Assembly: GCA_963726365.1 (NCBI GenBank)
Contig: CAVSCI010000023.1
Location: 93,928-157,927, forward strand
Reading direction: 5' to 3'
Source: JAABQG01 sp963726365
GTDB taxonomy: Bacteria; Pseudomonadota; Gammaproteobacteria; Burkholderiales; Burkholderiaceae_C
DNA length: 64,000 nt
Shown here: piece by piece, positions 56,856 to 64,000 of the stretch
Position numbering within the stretch: position 1 is the stretch's first letter
Layout: each line of letters begins with the position of its first letter
The notes under the pieces: model-generated
Database searches by the model: none
The model's input: the letters and a program-made list of their open reading frames with translations, nothing else
Told to the model about the DNA's origin: nothing
Program-made: the position numbers and the translations under genes

Positions 56856-57299
56856 TTAGGCTGATACTTTGTCACGATGCTTCTTCAGCCGCCGACAGGC
56901 CGAAGCGTAATCACGAACCAGTGCGCGCCCATCTTCAGCCAGCTTTTTTGCAGTCGCATCTATGTCAGCAATCGGCATCGTGGCATCTCCCATGGCATGC
57001 ATTAGATTGTTTCTGGACTCCTTCCAATCATTGAGTGTGTCGTGCTCGAAGTTTTCTTTAAGGAGCTTGATTTTCTTGGATCTGCGAGACAGCTCTTTTA
57101 GTTTCGGGCCCATCATTCTTATGGGCTTTCCACTAGCTCCGCCACCGTTTTCACCGACACCGCCAGAACTACGAAGCAATGAAATTAATCTGTCTTCGAG
57201 AACAGCATATGCGTACCAAGATGCCTCCAGATACATGGATGCTTCATATGCCGCATCCATTCTGGACATGAATGTTCTGTATAGAGCTTGCTTTGTCAT
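56856..57299 (-). CDS. HEPN-like domain protein (putative RNase)
   Basis: A 147-residue, mostly helical protein from the ATG at 57299 (MTKQALYRTFMSRMDAAYEA). The first helices (ASMYLEASWYAYAVLEDRLISLLR) look like the opening of a HEPN bundle, and DWKESRNNLMHAMGDA holds Arg-Asn-xxx-His, that is Rx4H with Asn after Arg, the catalytic motif of HEPN ribonucleases. The stretch between is Lys-rich (LKELSRRSKKIKLLKENF). The GC content is visibly lower than in flanking genes, suggesting recent gain. HEPN RNases work in toxin-antitoxin, Abi and CRISPR systems. No nucleotidyltransferase antitoxin is adjacent. The domain call is from pattern reading only. Confidence 0.6.
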   Translation of the reverse strand: MTKQALYRTFMSRMDAAYEASMYLEASWYAYAVLEDRLISLLRSSGGVGENGGGASGKPIRMMGPKLKELSRRSKKIKLLKENFEHDTLNDWKESRNNLMHAMGDATMPIADIDATAKKLAEDGRALVRDYASACRRLKKHRDKVSA

Positions 57300-57588
57300 G
57301 AATGTCCCTGTTTGACGCCTAACGAATGAAAGGGACTTCCCCGTCCCAGGCGAGCCGCGAGCCGTTGGGCTTGCGGTTTTCGGCAACCGAGTGCCACGAT
57401 GGAGAGGTCAAATTTTTCATCAACTCAACCACAAGGGGAAATCATAACGATCGTAACTGTTGTCGCAGACCCGGCAAACATCTGAGATTCGTATCAAGGA
57501 ATTCCGTGGGCGAGGCAGACCTCTGATGCGAGAAACCTGGCAAAACGTCGCAATAATGAATGCCCTGTCACACCCTACTGGATGCACC
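57300..57588. other. Divergent intergenic region between the HEPN-like gene and csb1
   Basis: 289 bases that would hold the promoters for both the HEPN-like gene and the cas operon. AT-rich parts occur at 57410-57455 (AAATTTTTCATCAACTC, AGGGGAAATCATAACG). The frame of csb1 is open upstream from 57460, but family similarity starts only after 57589. No operator or repeat is evident. Confidence 0.4.
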
Positions 57589-58741
57589 ATGCCACTCGCC
57601 GATCTGTACGAATCCCTTGTGTCGGCCGCCGAGAGCGCTTCGGCCATCACACTACGGGCCAACCTGATCCCGGCCAACGCGGTGCCCGAAGATGACAAGT
57701 TCTTTGTGTTGCCGCCCACCTACGCGGAAATCGGGCACCTGGCTTCTCACGTTCGCGAGGACGGCACGCACGAGTTCATCCTGATCGAGTCGCCGCAAAG
57801 CTGGGCCAACCGGCTGGAAGAACTGCTCGACCGGCCCGAGGTGGGCGTGGCGCCGATCCAGGTCCATGCGGCGGGGCATACGCTGAGCATCAACCAATTG
57901 CCGCACCGGGTGTTCGACGCGCTTGCTGCGCGACTCTGAACTCGAAGGCCAGCCGTTTCGTGAGACGACCCTGGGGCAGTCCCTGACGCAGGCCCGCGCA
58001 GACAATGCCACGGCCTTGCTGCAGAGCGCACCGGGCACGCTGTTGTTTGGTGCCTGGGACAGCTTCGCGGGCGCACGCATGGGGGCCGCCAAATGGCCGG
58101 CCGCGCTGTCGGGCCAGATCATGGGGTTTGACGCCTTGCAAACCAAGAAGGCCGGCATCCGCATGGACCCGCTGAACATCGCCAAGGATGCGGCCACGGG
58201 CTTCAAGTCCGAAAGCCGGGCGGAAACCTGGACAACCGAGGAAGCAAAGGCAAAAAAAGACGAAAAGGGGAAACCCATTCCCGTGGCCAAGGCCTCAGAG
58301 ATCGGCCACGGCCACATCCTGGCGGAACTGGCGACCAAGGGCGCCTGGGTGAGCCGGATCGAATTGCGCTCCTCGCTGTCGCTCACCCGCCTGCGGCGCT
58401 ACCACTTCCCGGTCGATGGCAAGGTCTCGGCTGGGGCCGACGTGGCGGCACGCACCTACCTTGCGGCCTTGGCGCTGTGGCTGATGCACACCCGCCTGAT
58501 GGCCGGGCTGGAACTGCGGGCCGGTGCCGAACTGGACGCGACCGAAGCGGCCTTCATCGTGCGCAAACCGCTGGAGGGTGATGTGGTGCTGCCGTTGACG
58601 GCTGAGAGCGTTGCCCAGGCGCTGGCACAGGCCACTGCCAAGGCGCGCGAAGCGGGCTTCCAGTTTGCGCAACCTGCCGCGTTCACTGCGTCGGCCCGGC
58701 TCACCAAGCTCATCGAAACCAGCGAAGCCCTGAACCAATGA
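57589..58741 (+). CDS. csb1: Type I-G (I-U) CRISPR protein Csb1, Cas7 family (one apparent indel)
   Basis: Csb1 (GSU0053 family) is the Cas7-type backbone subunit that coats the crRNA in type I-G Cascade. It starts MPLADLYESLVSAAESASAI. Typical Csb1 text is QVHAAGHTLSINQLPHRVFDALLRDSELEG, FRETTLGQSLTQARADNATALLQSAPGTLLFGAWDSF and RMGAAKWPAALSGQIMGFDA. One extra T near 57925 breaks the frame between DAL and LRDSE. The repaired protein is about 383 residues. The stop overlaps the csb2 start by four bases (ATGA). It is the first cas gene of the locus in this window. Confidence 0.9.
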
Positions 58742-60018
58742 AACTCACCGTCGAGTTTCTGGGGCTGTACGGCGCGGCGGATGTGGCTTCGCGCACCATG
58801 GTGGAGTGGCCCCCGCACCCGGACCGCCTGTACCAGGCGCTGGTGGACGCGGCCCTGCCGGAAGATCGACCGGCGCTGGCCTGGCTCGAAGAACAGGCGC
58901 CCCCCGGCGTGGACTGCGGCAGCAGCGTGCCCCTGGAGTGGGGCCGCAAGGGCAAGGTCTACGTGCCCACCAACTACCCCACCGACACCTTGCCCAGCCT
59001 GCGGAAAAACCAGGAGCGCCAGTTTCCCATGGCGGTGCCCGACGGCCCCGTGCGCTACATCTGGTCAGACGACCCGCCCGCACCGGTGTTTGAATGCATA
59101 CGCCGCACCGTGGGCCGCGTCACCCACCTGGGCCGCGCCGACTCGCTGGTGATGGCGGCAGTGGAGCCGGGCGCGGCGCCTTGCCGATGGGCTGCGCGAG
59201 ATGACGGGATTCTGTCGATGCGGGTGCCCTACCGGGGCCGCCTGCGGCAACTTGACGCCGCCTTTGCCAGCGGCCAGCGCAGCACCCTGGCGCCCGCCGT
59301 GCGGTACGGGGACGCGGCTGAACGTGCGCAGCTCGGCCCCTGGGAGGGGCTGATCGTGATGCGGTCGGCCAAACCCATTGCCATAGAACACGTGACCCAG
59401 GCAACAGACGCCTTGCGCCGGGCCGTGCTGTCGAAACTCGGGGACAACGCGCCCCTGCTGGCCCACGGCCATGCGCAGGCGATGCACCTGGCTTGGCTGG
59501 GCCTGCCAAACCTCAGCGAGTATGGCGACGGCACCCTCCTGGGCCTGGCCATGGCGGTGCCCCTCGACTGTGATTCCCTTGAGCGCGCCGAATGCGTGGG
59601 CGCGATGCTCTCGGTCGATCACATCATGCTGGCCGGCTTGCGCATCAACCTGACCAGGCCCACCGCAGCAATGTCCCTGGACGAACGCACCTGGAGCCGG
59701 CCGTCGCGCCACTGGGCTTCGGCCACGCCGGTGGTGCTGGACCGGTTCCCCAAGGGCAAGCTCTCGGCTGAAGACATCGTGGCCCAGGGATGCGAACGCG
59801 CGGGCTACCCCCGCCCCGTCAAGGTGGAACTCTCACAGCACAGCGCGATACCGATGCCTGCGGCGCGGCAATTCCAGCTTCGCAAGCCGGGCAACCTGTA
59901 TACCCACGCGACGCTGGAGTTTGAGCAACCCGTGCGGGGCCCGGTGCTGGTGGGCAAGGAGCGCTACTTTGGATTGGGACTGTTCCTGCCGCGCACCGCG
60001 CGAACCCCAAGTGAATGA
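58738..60018 (+). CDS. csb2: Type I-G (I-U) CRISPR protein Csb2, Cas5-Cas6-like
   Basis: Csb2 (GSU0054 family) joins Cas5-like and Cas6-like functions in type I-G; it binds the crRNA handle and is thought to cut the precursor in the repeat. The RAMP-type start MKLTVEFLGLYGAAD, the block MVEWPPHPDRLYQALVDAALPED and the C-terminal Gly-rich RAMP loop VLVGKERYFGLGLFLP are visible. The protein is intact at 426 residues. In the C-terminal half a His-containing stretch (LLAHGHAQAMHLAWLGLP) is a candidate for the nuclease site. It is followed by the array leader. Confidence 0.9.
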   Translation: MKLTVEFLGLYGAADVASRTMVEWPPHPDRLYQALVDAALPEDRPALAWLEEQAPPGVDCGSSVPLEWGRKGKVYVPTNYPTDTLPSLRKNQERQFPMAVPDGPVRYIWSDDPPAPVFECIRRTVGRVTHLGRADSLVMAAVEPGAAPCRWAARDDGILSMRVPYRGRLRQLDAAFASGQRSTLAPAVRYGDAAERAQLGPWEGLIVMRSAKPIAIEHVTQATDALRRAVLSKLGDNAPLLAHGHAQAMHLAWLGLPNLSEYGDGTLLGLAMAVPLDCDSLERAECVGAMLSVDHIMLAGLRINLTRPTAAMSLDERTWSRPSRHWASATPVVLDRFPKGKLSAEDIVAQGCERAGYPRPVKVELSQHSAIPMPAARQFQLRKPGNLYTHATLEFEQPVRGPVLVGKERYFGLGLFLPRTARTPSE

Positions 60019-60151
60019 GGAAATGCAGGAGGTTCGCGCACTGTATTTACGGGTCCTGCCAGTGAGCGGCTGCCAACTTGTGACCGACCGGCTGGGGCTT
60101 CGCGCAGCACGGTTGAAAAACGCCGGGGCGACAAGGCGTTGGGACTGAAGG
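60019..60151 (+). promoter_or_regulatory. Probable CRISPR leader
   Basis: 133 bases between csb2 and the first repeat. The opposite end of the array has degenerate repeats, so the leader should be on this side and the array is read toward cas3. It is not AT-rich, unlike many leaders. A short frame (GTG 60011 or ATG 60023 to 60148, 45 or 41 residues, MQEVRALYLRVLPVSGCQLV...) crosses it, but no family is recognised. Confidence 0.5.
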
Positions 60152-60783
60152 GGTTGATTCCCGGCCTTTGGCCGGGCTACGTTGAAGGGACTCGAGACAG
60201 TGTCGATCGACCGGCTTTTCTGAACGCGGCGGTTGGTTCCCGGCCTTTGGCCGGGCTACGTTGAAGGACCCGACGACCGACGAATGGCCATGGATGCAGA
60301 CGTGGTTGATTCCCGGCCATTGGCCGGGCTACGTTGAAGGCACGGTACGGGTCGATTCGCTGTACAAGGCCGTGACAATGAACGAGGTTGATTCCCGGCC
60401 TTTGGCCGGGCTACGTTGAAGCGATGCAGGCAATGGCGCTGATGCCGTGATGCGCCGCAGGTTGATTCCCGGCCTTTGGCCGGGCTACGTTGAAGGGGCT
60501 ACCAGGAGCGGTACGCCGAATACCGCTATGGTTTGATTCCCGGCCTTTGGCCGGGCTACGTTGAAGGAACTTCGGCAGGTGACGAGCATGCACGGCAGTA
60601 CATGGTTGATTCCCGGCCGTTGGCCGGGCTACGTTGAAGGATGTCGGCAGGCTGACGAACGAGTGCTTCCGGCATCAAGGTTGATTCCCGGCCTTTGGCC
60701 GGGCTACGTTAGAGGATCGCGAAGTAGATCGCCAGGAATATTTCGGGCGGTGTTTTTCCGGCGAGCGCCGGGCTATGTCGACG
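60152..60783 (+). CRISPR. CRISPR array, eight repeats plus one degenerate repeat, type I-G
   Basis: Repeats are 36 bases: GGTTGATT, then the hairpin CCCGGCC-TTT-GGCCGGG, then CTACGTTGAAG. They start at 60152, 60231, 60304, 60386, 60460, 60530 (one extra T), 60604 and 60679; a ninth decayed copy spans 60748-60783. Spacers are 43, 37, 46, 38, 34, 37, 39 and 33 bases. Repeats 2, 3 and 7 differ by one base (3 and 7 in the first loop position), and the eighth ends GTTAGAG. Decay at the cas3 end marks it as leader-distal. The hairpin would be the Csb2 processing site in the RNA. The array lies inside the cas operon, between csb2 and cas3. Confidence 0.97.
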
Positions 60784-60872
60784 CGCCTTGCAAAAAATAG
60801 TTGCACCTGAGCGCTGGATACCCCTGCCCCACGGTTAGTCTTTGGGGACCTGCACAACACAAGCCAGACCGC

Positions 60873-63169
60873 ATGTCCGACAACAGCTTCGCCTCGTTCT
60901 ATCAGTCGCTGCATGGCTACGCGCCGTTTCCCTGGCAGGTCGAGCTGGCCGCCCGGGTGGCAGCGGGGCACTGGCCGGATGCGCTGAACTTGCCGACCTC
61001 GTCGGGCAAGACGGCCGTGGTGGATGTCTGGCTGTGGGCTCATGCGACGGGGGTGCCGTCCACGCCCCGGCGGCTGTACTACGTGATCGACCGGCGCCTG
61101 CTGGTGGATGCGGTGGCCGACTATGCGCAGGCGCTGTTCAAGGGCTGCGGCGTTCAGGGGCAGGTGGTTCGGCTGCGCGGCGGGCTGGGTGCCAAGGACG
61201 ATGCATGGATGCTCAACCCGGCCGGGCTGACGCTGATCAGCACCACGCTGGACCAGGTGGGTTCGCGCCTGCTGTGCCGGGCCTATGGGGCAAGCCGCTG
61301 GGCGGCGCCGGTGCACGCGGGGTTGGCGGGGAATGACGCGCTGATCGTGATCGATGAGGCGCACCTGGTGGAGCCTTTCAGGCAGACGCTGCAACGCATC
61401 GCTCGTTTTCGCAAGCAAGCCACCGAGCCGGCCACGACGCCCTGGCATGTGGTGACGATGACGGCCACCCCGCTGGGGGACGCCGCTGACGTGCTGGCCT
61501 TGTCGCAGGGGGACTGGGCGCACCCGGTCTTGAGCCGGCGACTGCTGGCGGCAAAGCAGGCACGGCTGGTGAACGGAAAGCTGGGCGACATCGCGTTGGA
61601 GGCCCTGCGGCTTCGGGAAGCCGGCGCTGCGGTGGTGGGCGTGGTGGTGAACATGGTGGATACGGCGCGCATGGTGCACCGAGCCCTGTCAAGTCACGGC
61701 GAAGCCATGCTGATCATTGGCCGCGCCCGACCCCTTGAGCGCGATGCCTTGGGGCAGGAGGTGATGCAACGCGCCGGCAGCGGCACGCGCAGCGCTGACC
61801 GAAAGCCCCTGTTTGTGGTTGCCACGCAGACCATCGAGGTGGGGCTGGACCTGGACTTTGACGCGCTGGTGTCGGAGCTGGCACCGGTCAGCGCGCTGCG
61901 GCAGCGCCTGGGGCGGCTCGACCGTCTGGGTGAACTAGGCACCAGCCACGCCAGCATCGTGAAGTGCCTGCCGCCAGATGGCCGTACTCCAAGACCTTGC
62001 TGGATGATGCCTGGGGCTGGCTGGAATCGACCGCTGAAAAAACTGGCAAGCTGGGCAAGGTAGTGAATGTGGGGATCTCGGCGCAGGCGAATGCGCCTGC
62101 CGAGCCATCGATGCGGTCTGCGGTGCTGGGCCTGCCCGACCTGGCGGTGCTGTTTGACCCGGCCGTGGACCTGGACATCACACCCTATCTGCACGGAGAA
62201 AAGCGCTCGACCGAGGTGTTCGTGGCCTGGCGCAGCGCGCTGGATGAATCGGGCCCCGAGGGGTGGGCGGAAATTGTGGAAGCAGCGCCGCCGTCGGGCC
62301 TGGAGTTGATGCCGATTCCGCTGCACACGCTCAAGCGCTGGCTTGCGGGCGAAGAAAGTGTTGCGTCGGACCTGGAGAGCACGGCGGTGCCGGATGACGT
62401 GCCAAAGCACAAGGAACGAATCCAGCAGGTGATTTGCTGGGATGGCGAGGTGGCCGAACTGGTGAGCCCGGCGGCGCTGCGGCCGACGGATGTGGTGGTG
62501 CTGCCCGCATCGCTGGGCGGCTGCGACCGGTTTGGCTGGAGCCCGACCAGCACGGCGCCCGTGCGTGACCTGTTCGCGGAGGGCTTGATACCGAAGGCCG
62601 GTTGGACGGGCAGCAACGAGCGCACGCGCTGGGCGATCGGGCTGGCGGAACACATGGCGGGTGTGGGAGCGAAGGCGCTGGCACTGGCCATGGCTTGTGG
62701 CCTTCCTGAAGGGCTGGGACAGGCGCTGGACGAGGCCGGGCGCCTGCATGACCTGGGCAAGAATGATCCGCGCTTCCAGTTGATGCTGGGGGCCTATGGC
62801 GGCCCCTTGCTGGCGAAGAGTGGCAGCCATGAGGTTGCGGTGTCACGAAAGCTGGCCGGGCTGCCGCGTGGCTGGCGGCATGAATTGGCGTCCGTGGCCC
62901 AGCGGATCGACATTGATCCGCTGGTGCGTTACCTGATCGGCGCGCACCACGGACGCGGCCGGCCCTGGATGCCGGCGAGCGCGGACCCGAAGTTGTGGCA
63001 CAAGGCCCAGGCCGGACAGTGGCCGGCACTGGCCGCTGAAATGCAGGGGCGCTTTGGTTACTGGGGCCTGTGTTACCTCGAAGCCATCCTGCGTCTGGCC
63101 GACTGGGCGCGCAGCGCCGAAGAGCAGGACGCTGCCCAACTGCTGGAGAGTGAACATGCAGCCGCTTGA
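60873..63169 (+). CDS. cas3: Type I-G Cas3 helicase-nuclease, helicase first and HD last (one apparent indel)
   Basis: Cas3 unwinds and cuts the target DNA after Cascade binding. This one has the type I-G order: helicase first with motif I LNLPTSSGKTAVVDVWLWAH, DEAH box ALIVIDEAHLVEPF, motif III MTATPLGD, TQTIEVGLDLDFDALV and RQRLGRLDR. The HD nuclease is at the C-terminus: EAGRLHDLGKNDPRFQ near residue 625, SGSHEVAVSRKL, and YLIGAHHGRGRPW. A missing base near 61985 separates the two parts (before YSKTLLDDAWGWLES). The repaired length is about 765 residues. The start ATG at 60873 (MSDNSFASFYQSL) is 89 bases after the last repeat. The stop overlaps the next gene by 14 bases. Confidence 0.93.
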
Positions 63170-63992
63170 ATTGAACCCGATGCAGGGGCACTTGCCGGTG
63201 GGCTTCATGGCGGCTGTCGGCCTGCTGCGCATTGCGCCGCCGGGCGCGCGACTGAGCTGGAACCGGGGCAGCCAGTCTGCGGAGCTGCATGGTGTCGAGA
63301 AGGAGGCCATCCTCGACCATCTGGTGGCGCACATGGCCGGGCGGCACTTGTCGCCGGAGCTTCACATTGCCGATGACGTGCGCAAGTTCGATGTCGAGGC
63401 TTTCAGGGCGAGCTATGAATCGGCCGATCCTGCACTGGCCGAGTGGCTGCGTGCCTGGTGGCGTGAGGACGGCAAGGATGGCAAGGCGGAGACCACCGAC
63501 CTCTGCCTGACGGGCGGCCCGCAGCGCATGATCAAGATGGCCCGCGAGCTGGCGCAGGACCTGGACCCGGCCCGCAAGAAAGGGGCTGAAAAGCTGGTGC
63601 GCGCCAAATTCGAGGAGGCGCTGTTCGGACCCTGGCGCTACGAGGACAGCCAGGCGAGCTGGGGTTGGGACCCGGCGACCTTCCGACCCGGCGCAATCAC
63701 GAGCAATGCGCCCACGGCCATGAAGCTTGCCGGGGTGGCAGGCGCCTACTGGCTGGCCTGGGAGTCGCAGCCGCTGTTCCCGTGTCTGCACGGCCAGGGG
63801 ACCCTGGGATTTGAATTCCGCCCCAGGGCGTGGACCTGGCCCACCTGGGCCGAGCCGCTGGACATCCACGCGGTGCGGGCGCTGCTGCGGCAGCCGCAGG
63901 AGGCCAATGCGATTGGGGGCACACGTTACCGGTCAGGCATCGTGTTTGCGGGGCAGATTCAGTGGTTTGAGCCGGGGGCGGTGGTGGGGTGA
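63156..63992 (+). CDS. Type I-G CRISPR protein, Csb3/Cas8-like (Cas3-extension family)
   Basis: A 278-residue protein from the ATG at 63156 (MQPLELNPMQGHLPVGFMAAVGLLRIA). The start has the layout LxxxPxGFxAAxGLLRxA shared by the small proteins next to type I-G cas3, named Csb3, Cas8u2 or Cas3-extension family in different schemes. It probably supplies part of the large-subunit job in Cascade. Other blocks are CLTGGPQRMIKMARELAQDL, AITSNAPTAMKLAGVAGAYWLAWE and the C-terminal GTRYRSGIVFAGQIQWF. Which of the named groups it belongs to I cannot decide without alignment. cas4-cas1 and cas2 may follow beyond the window. Confidence 0.8.
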   Translation: MQPLELNPMQGHLPVGFMAAVGLLRIAPPGARLSWNRGSQSAELHGVEKEAILDHLVAHMAGRHLSPELHIADDVRKFDVEAFRASYESADPALAEWLRAWWREDGKDGKAETTDLCLTGGPQRMIKMARELAQDLDPARKKGAEKLVRAKFEEALFGPWRYEDSQASWGWDPATFRPGAITSNAPTAMKLAGVAGAYWLAWESQPLFPCLHGQGTLGFEFRPRAWTWPTWAEPLDIHAVRALLRQPQEANAIGGTRYRSGIVFAGQIQWFEPGAVVG

Positions 63993-64000
63993 GTGACGAG

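Noticed and set aside
60152..60783. Reading the repeats as REP-type intergenic palindromes
   Set aside because: Regular spacing, unique spacers and flanking csb2 and cas3 genes make a CRISPR array certain.

Overview
The window is high-GC bacterial chromosome from a member of the Burkholderiales, most likely family Comamonadaceae (relatives of Polaromonas, Rhodoferax, Acidovorax and Variovorax). The reasons are gene content and gene order (surE-pcm-nlpD, polA-thrB, NsrR next to a RIC-type di-iron protein, a Bug/TctC receptor, a BPSS1780-like membrane protein) and two repeat families I associate with this family: AT-rich TTTGATAGC-type motifs scattered between and inside genes, and a GC-rich palindromic element lying inside mfd. 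I cannot name the genus from sequence alone.

Layout. 1-6.3 kb: sensor kinase, ispF-ispD, then divergent mfd. 6.4-13.4 kb: a TctC-type binding protein, remains of a VapBC pair, a rhodanese, a small membrane protein, serB, a TrpB2-type tryptophan synthase beta chain, the nitric-oxide pair nsrR/ric, and a nitronate monooxygenase. 13.5-20.3 kb: acyl-CoA dehydrogenase and etfBA on the minus strand, divergent from a complete TRAP transporter (dctP-dctQ-dctM). 20.3-28.5 kb: MscS channel, enoyl-CoA hydratase and HDAC-like deacetylase on minus, then moxR-DUF58-tgpA-mltB on plus. 28.5-34.1 kb: surE-pcm-nlpD, a quinone oxidoreductase, an SDR and a membrane protein with a decayed GGDEF domain. 34.3-43.7 kb: ZIP metal transporter, branched-chain 2-oxo acid dehydrogenase operon (E1alpha-E1beta-E2), KTSC and MAPEG proteins, a second enoyl-CoA hydratase, a molybdenum-cofactor-sulfurase-like PLP enzyme and a dienelactone hydrolase. 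43.8-56.2 kb: polA, thrB, cardiolipin synthase, an orphan CcoQ-like miniprotein, uvrD, guaC and an esterase. 56.3-64 kb: tRNA-Ala and tRNA-Lys, a small accessory stretch with a HEPN-like gene, then a type I-G (formerly I-U) CRISPR-Cas locus running off the right edge.

The genes fall into working groups: acyl-CoA oxidation (acyl-CoA dehydrogenase feeding EtfBA, two enoyl-CoA hydratases, the branched-chain 2-oxo acid dehydrogenase), nitrosative stress (NsrR, RIC), DNA repair (Mfd, PolA, UvrD), envelope maintenance (MltB, NlpD, TgpA, MscS, cardiolipin synthase), and defence (Csb1, Csb2, array, Cas3, Csb3-like protein, with the HEPN-like gene next door). No adaptation genes (cas1, cas2, cas4) lie inside the window.

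A caution on quality: about 25 single-base indels interrupt genes that are otherwise intact, including essential or highly conserved ones (mfd, etfB, moxR, pcm, E1alpha, E2, csb1, cas3). Most can be repaired by one base, often in a homopolymer, so I read them as consensus errors in the assembly and annotate the repaired genes. Coordinates span the whole repaired gene, and the approximate indel positions are given in each entry.
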